DNA of 64,000 bases. It comes from Fidelibacterota bacterium. GTDB taxonomy: Bacteria > Fidelibacterota > UBA8477 > JABMPR01. The stretch lies in the NCBI GenBank assembly GCA_018673925.1, contig JABHBL010000043.1:1-64000 (forward strand), given 5' to 3'. Below are positions 42,405 to 51,838 of the stretch, piece after piece (the stretch's first letter is position 1; every line of letters starts with the position of its first letter). A model generated the notes under the pieces. That model had not been told where the DNA came from. It did no database searches and worked only from the letters and a program-made list of their open reading frames with translations. A program made the position numbers and the translations under genes.

Positions 42405-43807
42405 TCTGATTTAGTGCGCAAATTTACCAGGGCATCGACCAGATAGACAACAATCAGGTTTGTCAAAACAGAAAAGCCAATAAACCAGGTCCAGGCTAAA
42501 CCCTGACTCTTCATCAGAAAGACAATGAGCATGGATGCCACAAGTCCACAAATCAGACTTATCTGAGAAAAGTCTCTGTCAATTTTTGTAAGCAGGAAAA
42601 GACCCAGCAACCCACCATAGGTGAATGAGGCAATCTCCAGCCCCATGACCACAATTGCTTTGTCAGATTCATCAAAAACCAGGGCAATACCAATCAGAAC
42701 GATGGCCCAGACGAAGCTGATTATACGTGATGTCTTGATGGAAGCCTTTTTGCCCATCCAGTCTGTTGTCGTGGATGAGGCCAGTGAGTTAATTGACGAA
42801 CTCAGGGTAGACATGGCGGCGGACAACACACCTGCGAGCAACAACCCCTTTAGACCAACAGGAAGCTCACTTACAATAAAAGTTGAAAATTCTCTGTCCT
42901 TCTCCAGCTCAATTCCACCGAGATAAATGTATATGAGAGAGCCTGCCAACAAGAATACTGAGAACTGAATGAATACAAAGATACCACTTCCTATCATGGC
43001 TTTTCGAGCGCCAGTCAGGTTACGCACTGACAAAACCCTTTGAACCATCATGTAATCAGCACCATGTGATGCAAAGGACAGCAGCATACCACCAAACACT
43101 GCAGAGATGAACAGCCAGGGATTTGAAAATAGATCCCAACCCCAACGGACAATATCCAACTTGCCCTGATCATTCAATTGCGTCATCATAGTACCAAGGC
43201 TGGCATCGCTATGCATGAGGATATAAATGATGGCGATGAGACCACCACCGATATAGAGTACAAATTGAAAACTGTCTACCCAGACCACCGTGCGTATGCC
43301 ACCCATGAGGGTATAAACTATGGTCACAGCACCAATAATCAACACAGCCACAGGCAGGGACCAACCAGTCACAACCTGGACAATTACTGCAGTCGCCAGG
43401 AACCTGATTCCATCAGCCAGGATACGGGTTATCAGAAAGACACCGGAGGCTGTTTTCTGAATTTTTATTCCAAATCGATCTCCCAGTACTTCATAGATGG
43501 ATGTGATTCCACCCTTGAAATAGGCGGGTAGTAAAAAGATGCTCACCAGGATACGACCCAGGATGTAACCAAGTGCCAACTGTAGAAAGAACCAATTGTC
43601 TCGATATGCAAGGCCAGGAATGCTGATAAAGGTTAATACCGAGGTTTCCGTGGCCACAATAGAGAGCATGGCTGCCCACCAGGGCATATCCCGCCCGGCT
43701 AAAAAATAATCTTCCGATGTCTTGTTGAAGCGACTGTTATATATTCCGTAAGCAGAAATACCGACTAGAAAAAGAATGATGATGCTGAAGTCGAGGGTGG
43801 AGAGCAT
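42401..43807 (-). CDS. Sodium:solute symporter (SSS family)
   Basis: 468 residues with about 13 transmembrane helices, LeuT fold. N-terminal SEDYFLAGRDMPWWAAMLSIVATETS, which includes the SSS signature region, and the later AAMSTLSSSINSLASSTTTDW (TM8 Na+ site; Ser/Thr-rich). It imports an unknown solute with Na+, in line with a possible Na+-pumping pyrophosphatase in this genome. Lies downstream of aroQ with an inverted repeat between them. Confidence 0.93.
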   Translation of the reverse strand: MLSTLDFSIIILFLVGISAYGIYNSRFNKTSEDYFLAGRDMPWWAAMLSIVATETSVLTFISIPGLAYRDNWFFLQLALGYILGRILVSIFLLPAYFKGGITSIYEVLGDRFGIKIQKTASGVFLITRILADGIRFLATAVIVQVVTGWSLPVAVLIIGAVTIVYTLMGGIRTVVWVDSFQFVLYIGGGLIAIIYILMHSDASLGTMMTQLNDQGKLDIVRWGWDLFSNPWLFISAVFGGMLLSFASHGADYMMVQRVLSVRNLTGARKAMIGSGIFVFIQFSVFLLAGSLIYIYLGGIELEKDREFSTFIVSELPVGLKGLLLAGVLSAAMSTLSSSINSLASSTTTDWMGKKASIKTSRIISFVWAIVLIGIALVFDESDKAIVVMGLEIASFTYGGLLGLFLLTKIDRDFSQISLICGLVASMLIVFLMKSQGLAWTWFIGFSVLTNLIVVYLVDALVNLRTKSD

Positions 43808-43850
43808 GATGTGTCCTTAATTAATAGTAAATCAAAATGACTAGAATTTC

Positions 43851-43927
43851 GTCACCCCGAGCGGAGTCGAGGGGTACTGGTTTTAAGAAAAGATAGATCA
43901 TTATCCCTCGACTCCGCTCGGGATGAC
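43851..43927. repeat. Near-perfect inverted repeat, 23-bp arms, between aroQ and the symporter
   Basis: The arm at 43851-43873 (starting GTCACCCCGAGCGG) and the arm at 43905-43927 (ending GCTCGGGATGAC) are reverse complements with one mismatch in 23, around a 31-base loop. The sequence family (CCGAGCGGAGTCGAGGG) recurs as intergenic palindromes in many bacterial genomes, so this is likely a dispersed REP-like element rather than a terminator; no U tract follows. Confidence 0.85.
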
Positions 43928-43940
43928 AATCCACAATTAA

Positions 43941-44399
43941 CTAACCCTTCAGGTGGTTGCTTAAATATTCCAGCGCTTCCAGGTAAGATTCCACTTTTTT
44001 TCCATAAAACTGGGCTGCGCAAACGTCTTTGGTTACAGAGATTTTGCGAAAGTCTTCCCGCTCATAAATATTTGAAAGATGAGCCTCTACCACAGGGATT
44101 TGAATGCCTTCAATGGCATCACGTATGGCATAGGAATAATGTGTGAATGCACCTGGATTAATAATCACGCCATCAGCCCATTTCCGTCGACGATGCAGGA
44201 GGTCAATAATGCGACCCTCATGATTGGTCTGAATGATACGGGTCTCCACATCAAGCTCACGGGCTTTTTTGCGAATCGCAGTGTTGACCTTATCCAGGGT
44301 TAATGTTCCATATTGATCCGGGTCCCTTGTCCCCAGGAGATTCAAGTTGGGACCGTGAATAATGAAGATTCGTTTCTTTTCAGTTGTGAGCTTTGCCAT
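43941..44399 (-). CDS. aroQ: Type II 3-dehydroquinate dehydratase
   Basis: 152 residues. Motifs: IIHGPNLNLLGTRDPDQYG, TNHEGRIIDLLH, INPGAFTHYSYAIRDAI, EAHLSNIYEREDFR. It dehydrates 3-dehydroquinate in the shikimate pathway. Single gene, with the symporter beyond the repeat element downstream. Confidence 0.97.
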   Translation of the reverse strand: MAKLTTEKKRIFIIHGPNLNLLGTRDPDQYGTLTLDKVNTAIRKKARELDVETRIIQTNHEGRIIDLLHRRRKWADGVIINPGAFTHYSYAIRDAIEGIQIPVVEAHLSNIYEREDFRKISVTKDVCAAQFYGKKVESYLEALEYLSNHLKG

Positions 44400-44530
44400 G
44401 GGGTGAATCTAATTAGGAATGGCCAATATAGAAATGGAACCCTGAAACTGTCGAAGGGCACACTTAGTTAAACGGAATCTTGGGGATGAATTAAGAAAAG
44501 GGCGAGATCATCACTCGGCTTTTTGGGCAC

Positions 44531-44561
44531 AAAAAAAGGCGAGGTTTCCCTCGCCCTTTTT
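44531..44561 (-). terminator. Intrinsic terminator after the OB-fold lipoprotein gene
   Basis: GGCGAGG (44538-44544), loop TTTC, CCTCGCC (44549-44555), with seven T on the minus strand after the stem. It lies about 20 bases past the stop at 44582. Confidence 0.9.
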
Positions 44562-44581
44562 GAATTCAAGATTTGGAAGGT

Positions 44582-45307
44582 TTAGCTCTCTGCAGAGAGA
44601 TCAGCCTCTTCAATGATAAGATTGTACATGTACCCTGCTCCAAAATCTTTATCCAGAGCGACTTTACCGCTAAAGACGACAACATCATCTTTACTGACAA
44701 CAGCTTGAGTCGTAATAGTAACATCAAAGGCATCCCCAGATTTTGTACCATCCTGGAGGTGAACCCAATTGCGGCCCATGATACCGGCATTGAACTTGGT
44801 AACCTGACCTCGCACAGTGACAACCTTACCTTCATAGTCTGCTTTGTTGGAATAAAGCTCTGATATGCTGATACTGCCGGCAACTTTTTCAATAGATATC
44901 TCTTTGGCTGGCTCCATGGGTTTTTTTCCACTCATAGCACTGGCAGCAGCACTGGATGTACCGCGCATCTGACCCACAAAGAAAATACTATCAAAGGTTC
45001 TATCAACTTCCTTGCTGGTGAAATCCTTCATTTCCAGACCCTGATCATAGTGCAGAGTCATACCCACTTCTAAAGGTTGCTTGGCCGTGGCTATCCAATA
45101 TTCCTTGTCGCCTTCTGCAACAAACAGGTAAGTATAGCTCTTGGCTTGCAGGACTTCTTTTACCAGAATAGTGTGTGCATTACCCAAAGACTGCTGAGGT
45201 GCTACAGCTTGTGGATTGTGGGCGGGAGCCTTGACTCTCTCCTTTGAATCACAGGCAACAATTACCATCACTGCCATCATAATTATTACAAATAGTTTGA
45301 AACGCAT
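44582..45307 (-). CDS. Lipoprotein with OB-fold nucleotide-binding-like domain
   Basis: 241 residues. Signal peptide with lipobox VIVAC (Cys19). Two modules: residues about 40-105 (ILVKEVLQAKSYTYLFVAEGDKEYWIAT ... a GW-type strand set) and an OB-fold at about 145-240 with the diagnostic NWVHLQDGT and FGAGYMYNLIIEEA strands, as in NrfJ-like periplasmic OB proteins. Possible metal or haem-related role in the periplasm, not provable here. I chose ATG 45307 (ribosome site GGGA) over the longer reading from 45442. Confidence 0.72.
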   Translation of the reverse strand: MRFKLFVIIMMAVMVIVACDSKERVKAPAHNPQAVAPQQSLGNAHTILVKEVLQAKSYTYLFVAEGDKEYWIATAKQPLEVGMTLHYDQGLEMKDFTSKEVDRTFDSIFFVGQMRGTSSAAASAMSGKKPMEPAKEISIEKVAGSISISELYSNKADYEGKVVTVRGQVTKFNAGIMGRNWVHLQDGTKSGDAFDVTITTQAVVSKDDVVVFSGKVALDKDFGAGYMYNLIIEEADLSAES

Positions 45308-45401
45308 TTTATTCCCTTTCAATAAATTTTTTAGCCGGGAGATTATAGAATAAAACAGCTCGCATATCATGGATTTATTTGACGATACGATTAATAACTT
45401 T

Positions 45402-46013
45402 TCATCTTTTAAAATGTGAATTACTTGAAAGTTGGGCTTCACCCAGGTTGATATGTTGCAGCAGCTCAGGGAAAAACTTCAAGAATCCAGATTCTATGGC
45501 TTTGTAATTATGGTGCACTTCCTCAATGGAGCCGTGAAAATCGTGTTTCAGCTTCAGGCGGCCGGCCAGTCCATCCAATGCTCGTCCCACATGGTCCAGC
45601 TCGGCATATGATCTGATCCAATCTCGCTTGATCATCCAACCCACCACCATCTCCATGCGCGGCGGCATGAGTTCACGATGCTGCCAGAGGTCCTCATAAC
45701 AATGGTCTACAAAAACATGAAATTCGTTTGATGAATATTGCTCCCAATATTTGATAAGAAAGTGATCAAAAACCACATCTAAAACGATGCCGGAAAATCT
45801 CCTTTTTGCAGGACTGAAGTGCTTGCGCAAATCCTTAACCACTTCATGGGAATCTGTAAAGCTGTCAACTGATCGGTGTAGCTGAATCCCCTCCCAAACC
45901 TTATCAGGCAAGGTCTCCTGGTCAACATCTCGCATGAAGTCGGCCATGATATTTCCTAATCGCGATAAGCCATCATCAGGAGAGATCAATAAATGAGCTA
46001 GATAATTCACCAC
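45402..46013 (-). CDS. acpH: Acyl carrier protein phosphodiesterase-like (AcpH)
   Basis: 203 residues. Starts MVNYLAHLLISPDDGLSRLGNIMADF and has HRSVDSFTDSH and IVLDVVFDHFLIKYW with the HD-like metal ligands of AcpH. In E. coli AcpH removes phosphopantetheine from ACP. The phosphodiesterase activity of bacterial homologues has been debated, so the call is family-level. Confidence 0.9.
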   Translation of the reverse strand: MVNYLAHLLISPDDGLSRLGNIMADFMRDVDQETLPDKVWEGIQLHRSVDSFTDSHEVVKDLRKHFSPAKRRFSGIVLDVVFDHFLIKYWEQYSSNEFHVFVDHCYEDLWQHRELMPPRMEMVVGWMIKRDWIRSYAELDHVGRALDGLAGRLKLKHDFHGSIEEVHHNYKAIESGFLKFFPELLQHINLGEAQLSSNSHFKR

Positions 46014-46038
46014 CCAGTCTAATACGAATTTTCTCCGT

Positions 46039-48426
46039 TTAAAACTCTATCTTGTAACTGAGAGATGGAACAACGATCACTTCTTCAACCAATTGAACCT
46101 GATCTGATTCATAGTCAAATTCATAATATGAGGCAGTTGGACTACCCAGAGCATTCATCAGTTGCAAGGCCCAGACACTCGAATGTTTCGCTTTATTCTT
46201 ACGGTAGGTGACACTGATGTCCAGCATGGCCTTGTCACCATCCTGTTCTTCAAATGCCCGGGATTCATCTGGGATGATCTCTTGGGCGGCAATCGTTTTT
46301 GCGATATCAGCAGGTGATCTTCTGGCACCCCCTGCAACTTTCAGTTTAAAATTAAGACCCAAAATGTTTTCCTTCGTTTTGCCCAACAGGTATTCTTTCC
46401 CCATTAATCCATTCACCACATATTTGGTGGCATATCGGGTTTCACGTTCTATTCCGTCACCCCCCGTGTATTTAGATTCAAACATTGAGGCAGTAACTAG
46501 AAAATACATATTGTTGCTCAGGTATCGTTCCAGGGTTACATCCAAACCATAATTATGGCCACGCCCGTCATTCACCAGAGGACTATTAAAACTGAGATCC
46601 TGTGTAAAATTCAACATTGAGAAAGAGCTGTCCTGAATAACTGGTACGTTATAAGCGAGTTGAATATATGGCTCGACTTTAATGATTGTGTTCAGAGACA
46701 GTTTCTGCTGGTAGGCCAAAATAAGGTGGTGAGCTTTTGAAAGACCCAAATTCTGATTGGGTCTTGTGATTCCGCTATTCCCGAGTTGCTCAATAAAATA
46801 GACTCGCAGCTCCTCCATTTGACTGTGATCACCGTATCCCACACTCAGAAAACGAGTGGGGTCAATCTTCCAGGTCAAACCCAACCTGGGTTCTACTGTA
46901 ATTTCATCATTTACACTAAAGTGTTGGATGTGAACTCCAGTATTGAGTTCAAGTTTTGGACTCAACCCAAAGCGAGATTGAGAATATGCCTGGGTCAAAT
47001 TGGCCACATCATTTTGATCCACCAGCCTTGTTAACGGCAAGGTATTGTTCAGAGCAGCTTGCTGGTCAAAATGGAAATTCAATCGGTCAAAAATCACACC
47101 TGTGCGATTGGTGTGTCTCCGGCTGAATCGTGTGTTGAGATAGGACGATAAGGTTACCGTCCCCGATTTGTTCTCCGCCAAATAATTATCCTGAAGGATC
47201 AATGCATCATCAAGCCGATACATATTCATGGAGGAGTGTTGCTCAGTCCGTACTACACTTGTCTTTAAATAAGTGTTTTGGGTTGCCAGATATTTGTGAG
47301 TAAGACCTAGAACATTCATTCCCATCTCAAGATCATAAGCCACTCTATCCCACGGAACTGTCCATAAACTTGAGTCAGCCTCCTCCGGTTCAACATTTAA
47401 ATCACTCGAACCAATACCCCATATTGAGAACTTACCAAGTTTCCTTGTGGGGAGGGCTATCTTGAAAGCATAGTCAGTATATTCTGGAATCTGTTCTGAA
47501 GGTATCAAGCTCTTTATCAATGCAAAAGTTGAATAGCGGTAATTGAAAAGGTAGGATGAATTCTCAATACCAGGGAGGGGTCCTTCAGCGGCAACATCTA
47601 TACCTAGGAGACCAGCTTGAAATGTATACTCCCTCATTTCTGTGTTCCCCTCTCGTAACTTCATGTCAAACACACCAGCCAGTGCATTTCCATACTCGGC
47701 TGGAAACGCTCCAGTATAAAAATCTGAATTACCCAGAACATGACTACTCAAAACAGAAACGAACCCGCCACCAGCTACATTTATATCAGGGAAATGATTG
47801 GGACTGGGAACACGAACACCCTCTACCTGCCACAACAATCCCTTGGCAGAATTTCCTCTTACTATAATGGCATTGTCCTGGGCAGCTCCTGTAGAAACGC
47901 CTGCAAAAGAAGATGCCAGGCGGGCTGGGTCATCCATCCCCCCAGCATATCTGCGGGCCTCCTCAACGGTAAATGTCCTGGCACTCACCACAGCCATTGA
48001 GTTTTGAGGGATCTCCTTGCTACTTGCGCCTTCAACGATAACCTGCTCAGTTTCTAAAACAGATTGAACCAGTTGAAAGGTTACCACAACTTCTTTGGCG
48101 GAACTTACCAGTAATTCGGGTAAGACCTGTGGTTCAAAACCAATATAGCTGGTTTTTAAATCATATCGACCTACCGGGATTCTATCTATCCAGAAAAGTC
48201 CATTATGATCAGTTGTCGCCCCTCTCACTGGCTCAATCCCGAGAACCATCACATTTGCTCCGATCAATGGTTCTTGAGTGTCTTGATCTAACACTTTTCC
48301 TTTGATAGTTTGAGTAAGAGGTTGAGCCCATAGCATACTGCAGCTTAGCAGTAAAAATAGCATGGAAATAGAAGATCGTTTTGTGTACGTGAAATTGATA
48401 GGTCTGCTTGAGTGTCGGTTTGTCAT
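46039..48426 (-). CDS. TonB-dependent receptor with carboxypeptidase-regulatory domain
   Basis: 795 residues. A long basic n-region and signal peptide (cleavage near MLWAQ, about 35), carboxypeptidase-regulatory fold (about 40-125, IKGKVLDQDTQEPLIGANV), plug (about 145-250, NAIIVRGNSAKGLLWQVEGVRVPSPNHF) and beta barrel to the C-terminal LSYKIEF. It is similar in layout to the receptor at 5168-7435, including the RGG/N-x-AP-x-N-x-L plug motif. Ligand unknown; no SusD or extracytoplasmic sigma/anti-sigma pair beside it. Confidence 0.85.
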   Translation of the reverse strand: MTNRHSSRPINFTYTKRSSISMLFLLLSCSMLWAQPLTQTIKGKVLDQDTQEPLIGANVMVLGIEPVRGATTDHNGLFWIDRIPVGRYDLKTSYIGFEPQVLPELLVSSAKEVVVTFQLVQSVLETEQVIVEGASSKEIPQNSMAVVSARTFTVEEARRYAGGMDDPARLASSFAGVSTGAAQDNAIIVRGNSAKGLLWQVEGVRVPSPNHFPDINVAGGGFVSVLSSHVLGNSDFYTGAFPAEYGNALAGVFDMKLREGNTEMREYTFQAGLLGIDVAAEGPLPGIENSSYLFNYRYSTFALIKSLIPSEQIPEYTDYAFKIALPTRKLGKFSIWGIGSSDLNVEPEEADSSLWTVPWDRVAYDLEMGMNVLGLTHKYLATQNTYLKTSVVRTEQHSSMNMYRLDDALILQDNYLAENKSGTVTLSSYLNTRFSRRHTNRTGVIFDRLNFHFDQQAALNNTLPLTRLVDQNDVANLTQAYSQSRFGLSPKLELNTGVHIQHFSVNDEITVEPRLGLTWKIDPTRFLSVGYGDHSQMEELRVYFIEQLGNSGITRPNQNLGLSKAHHLILAYQQKLSLNTIIKVEPYIQLAYNVPVIQDSSFSMLNFTQDLSFNSPLVNDGRGHNYGLDVTLERYLSNNMYFLVTASMFESKYTGGDGIERETRYATKYVVNGLMGKEYLLGKTKENILGLNFKLKVAGGARRSPADIAKTIAAQEIIPDESRAFEEQDGDKAMLDISVTYRKNKAKHSSVWALQLMNALGSPTASYYEFDYESDQVQLVEEVIVVPSLSYKIEF

Positions 48427-48581
48427 TTTGGCCCCTTCAGCTTTAGGGCCTTCAGACTTTCAAACTCCAGGCCATCATCAGAAATGACCGTGAACACGCA
48501 GTTCTCAACTACGAAACAGGTTGAACTATATCTATATGATATAAAACCTCACTGCTATGGTATGGAATCCTATATTTTGTT

Positions 48582-50792
48582 TTAGAGTCCCAGATCCTTA
48601 TCAATGATAATCTTGGTCACAGCCAGAATTTCAGCTGTTTCAACCCGCAGCAATTTGAGAAAGAGATCATATCCCTCTTCCTTCTCATATAGTTCACCTG
48701 CCAGTAGAAGCTCTGCCCCTAATAACTCACCAATTCTGGTTGTCTGTGCCTCTGTCAGAAGTCCTGACAACTGAAGTTTCTGTTCTTCTAGAACGGCCTG
48801 TAGGTCCTTGCGGGCAATCAGGACGAACTGATGGTTTTGTGCCACAGATAACTGAACCTGTTCCTGGAAGTATTCAGCACTCAGGCCAGAATGTTCAGTT
48901 TTTGCATGAATTGGGAGGACTCCCAATCTTCTGGAATCCTCAATCTTGAGTGTAGAGTAGTCGATAAGATTGGAAATAGCTTCTTTGAAGAGCTTGGACA
49001 GGGTTTCCTCTTTGGATTCATGGTCCACTTTTTCAGCTTCAAAATATCCCTCATCAATTTCCAGGGGTTCATCTGTAAAGTTGGAGATTTCCTCCTTCGC
49101 CAGTCGCATGATAATGGCTTCCAGTTTATCGGTCTGATAATTGGAACCTGTATGATGACTCACACTACCTGTCACGCCGCCGGTGTTTTCACCTGTCTCT
49201 TTGCCATAGGTTAAAAACAGATATTTGGCATAAGTAAGTTGAGAAATCTGTCGCAATACATACTCGCCACGCAGACCAAGACCCCCGGTTCCCACTGTGA
49301 ATAATTTGAGGCCCTTCTTTTTGGCTTCCAGGGCCGCCGTGATGTAAGTATATCTTTGTCCATAGTCCAGGTGGGCTGAGGCATCTGTAATGACAAATCC
49401 CAGACGCAGACCATCCTCATTCCAGTCCACATTTCGTATGGCCTTATGTAAGGCTGCCTGCAAATCTTCTGGGGTATCACCGCCACCGCCCGCTCTCACC
49501 TCTTCCAGGGCTGTACGGAATTCATCAATATCAGCAGTAAGAGGCACCACACTTGTACGGTATTTATCATCCTTATCTCGATAGAGAACCATCCCAAATC
49601 GAATCAATGCCTTGCTCGAAAGTGCTGACAGATTCATATGAATCAAATCTATGGTAGCGATGAGACGTTTGATTTCCTCCCCCATGCTTCCAGTGGTATC
49701 CAGGATAAAAACAATATCTACCGGTACACGTGGTTGCACGTCTCGTGTTTTTTCTGCCTGAATAGTAATCTTACGAGGACCATAGCGCTTTACTAACACG
49801 GTCCGATAAACATCATCCAGGGTGTAGCCGACATAGAAGGTTTTGTCTTTTGCAGCAACTTCAGAGGGATAGAAAAAGTATGAACCATCCGCATAAGTTT
49901 TACCCTCATCCAGCAGTCGACTCTCTTTGCCATCAAAAATCTTTACATCCACATTAGGGAGACTCTTGCCATCTTTGTCTTCCAACATCAAATGGATACG
50001 CTCACTGATGTCATAGCCATAACTATTCACTGATGACCGGTATTGATTTAAAAAGTTTAGAAAATAATTGAATTGCTGGTTGTCATCGGCAAACCCGGCC
50101 TTCAAACCTCCGGATTTCGGAGGAGCGGGTTTTCTGGTGAGGCCTTTCTCTGAGGGAGAAGTTTTATCCAATGCATTTTTGTCAGTATCATTAATTGGTG
50201 CTGGAGCTTTAACCCAATCTGATCCTAATTCACCGACGGGATTGTCAACCCATTCATCCTCAAGACTTTCCGTGTTCTCGCTTTCGGCGGGTAACGTCGG
50301 TCGAGGTCTTGTCAACCTCCCCGGTTCTGGTGGTGGTGTATTTTCACGATCTTTTTTCGCTGGTTTTTTGCCTGAAGAGCTACCCCCCATCACCTTTGGT
50401 GATGTTTCTGAGCTTTTTGATGAAGTACTTCCCTTGGCAACCAGTGGTCTCGAGGCTGTGACAGTGACCGATTCTCCTTTAATTTTTTGAGGCTTCAGCT
50501 GAAAATTGACTTTCTTTATTTTTCCGGCTTTTACTTTTACCTTCTTAACTGACTCAGGGGTATAACCAATCATGGTGGCCTTCAGTGTATATACCCCTTC
50601 AGGAACATTGAATATTTTATAATTACCCTTAAGGTCTGTTGCAGCACCCATATTATGCTTTTCAATGATCACATTTACTCCAGCGAGGGGCTCACCGGTC
50701 TTGTCATCGGTTACACGGCCCTTAATGCCGCCGGTTGAAGCTGACATGAGTGGCATGACAAAAACTAGAAGTGCTAGAAGTAGACGTTTCAT
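48582..50792 (-). CDS. Periplasmic/secreted protein: carboxypeptidase-regulatory fold, vWA domain, CsgG-like C-terminus
   Basis: 736 residues. Signal peptide (about 1-20); carboxypeptidase-regulatory domain (about 22-110); low-complexity Pro/Ser/Lys linker (about 115-225, TPPPEPGRLTRPRPTLP); a second surface domain; von Willebrand A domain from about 355 with MIDAS DTTGSMGEE (D-x-T-x-S variant); and a C-terminal part (about 625-736, VLIARKDLQAVLEEQKLQLSGL ... LGAELLLAGELYEKE) resembling CsgG/FlgO lipoprotein-like repeats. Likely a cell-surface adhesion or assembly factor. Such a combination is unusual. Confidence 0.72.
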   Translation of the reverse strand: MKRLLLALLVFVMPLMSASTGGIKGRVTDDKTGEPLAGVNVIIEKHNMGAATDLKGNYKIFNVPEGVYTLKATMIGYTPESVKKVKVKAGKIKKVNFQLKPQKIKGESVTVTASRPLVAKGSTSSKSSETSPKVMGGSSSGKKPAKKDRENTPPPEPGRLTRPRPTLPAESENTESLEDEWVDNPVGELGSDWVKAPAPINDTDKNALDKTSPSEKGLTRKPAPPKSGGLKAGFADDNQQFNYFLNFLNQYRSSVNSYGYDISERIHLMLEDKDGKSLPNVDVKIFDGKESRLLDEGKTYADGSYFFYPSEVAAKDKTFYVGYTLDDVYRTVLVKRYGPRKITIQAEKTRDVQPRVPVDIVFILDTTGSMGEEIKRLIATIDLIHMNLSALSSKALIRFGMVLYRDKDDKYRTSVVPLTADIDEFRTALEEVRAGGGGDTPEDLQAALHKAIRNVDWNEDGLRLGFVITDASAHLDYGQRYTYITAALEAKKKGLKLFTVGTGGLGLRGEYVLRQISQLTYAKYLFLTYGKETGENTGGVTGSVSHHTGSNYQTDKLEAIIMRLAKEEISNFTDEPLEIDEGYFEAEKVDHESKEETLSKLFKEAISNLIDYSTLKIEDSRRLGVLPIHAKTEHSGLSAEYFQEQVQLSVAQNHQFVLIARKDLQAVLEEQKLQLSGLLTEAQTTRIGELLGAELLLAGELYEKEEGYDLFLKLLRVETAEILAVTKIIIDKDLGL

Positions 50793-50874
50793 TCTGATCC
50801 CCCGTCTTGAATTTTGGAACCAATTTTTACAATCATAACTGGCATATTATACTGAAAATACACCCTAATGTTTC

Positions 50875-51513
50875 TTATGGGGTTCTGCATACCCATAATT
50901 GGATGGTGCCCTTACCTGTAATTTGGGTTTCAACCACATCAAGCCCAAGGGTCTTTATCAGTGCCGGCATACCACCCTGCCTCATGAACGATCGAAAACC
51001 AGCATAGTGCGCTTTGCCAGCTATTCGTTCAACCAGGTGAGTACTGAACTTCTTCATCAGGGGAGGCTGGGGATAAATCCAATCCACTAGAATGAGTTGC
51101 TTCCCGATCCGCATCATCTCTTTGAGCACGGGCATGCGCACCTCCTCGGGCATTTCATGGATAACCATGCTCGTCATGGTGTAGTCAAAAGTTTGGTTCT
51201 CCATATTTGTCAGGTTACTGGCATCTGCTAACAAAAATTCGCAGTTTGTGATTTCCCTTTTGCGAGCCTGCTCCTGGCAGGTGTTGATCATGGCTTCAGA
51301 CAATTCTACACCCAGTCCAGATTTTATTTGTTTTGAGATGAAAAATAATTGATCACCGGTTCCACAACCCACATCAAGCACAGTACTGTTTTCGGGGATG
51401 AGTCGAGAAATTCTTATTCGAATACCCCTGAGAGAAGGATCCAAAAGGTTTCTGTAAATCCAACCATCATAAAAATGATTTTGTGCCTGAGTTTCCACTG
51501 GCAGTTTATCCAA
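50875..51513 (-). CDS. Class I SAM-dependent methyltransferase
   Basis: 212 residues. SAM-binding motif I LDVGCGTGDQLFF (about 46-58), motif II-like ELSEAM, motif III NCEFLLADASNL. Acceptor substrate unknown; the size and C-terminal GFRSFMRQGGMPALIKTLGL are common in UbiE-like small-molecule methyltransferases. Divergent from rpoD. Confidence 0.87.
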   Translation of the reverse strand: MDKLPVETQAQNHFYDGWIYRNLLDPSLRGIRIRISRLIPENSTVLDVGCGTGDQLFFISKQIKSGLGVELSEAMINTCQEQARKREITNCEFLLADASNLTNMENQTFDYTMTSMVIHEMPEEVRMPVLKEMMRIGKQLILVDWIYPQPPLMKKFSTHLVERIAGKAHYAGFRSFMRQGGMPALIKTLGLDVVETQITGKGTIQLWVCRTP

Positions 51514-51838
51514 TTGTGTGACTCCTCTACCCCCCTAAGCCTTTACATGTGCTTTTTCAAGGGAAAGCTATAATTATGTTTGACTAAAATCCATACGTTG
51601 AATGATCTTTCGACAATCTCGAAACTCTGCCAATCTTATACTAGTAGGAGGGTAAAATTAACATTCCTAAGCCATTTACCCAGAATTGAGATAATAAACT
51701 TAAATCATAATATTTTGTCACTTTAACTCCTTTTTTTAATCTAATTAAAGCTTCCTTATCCCTTGACAGGTGTAGGGGTTAAAATTAATTTCGCTGGCTT
51801 TGTATCAATTGCGGTCAAAGCAGTAACGGAAGGAGCCT
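51514..51838. promoter_or_regulatory. Divergent gap with candidate rpoD promoter
   Basis: 325 bp without a gene. TTGACA at 51763-51768, a 17-base spacer, and TAATTT at 51786-51791 make a fair sigma-70 promoter 48 bases before the rpoD start. The left part should hold the methyltransferase promoter. No other structure was seen. Confidence 0.5.
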
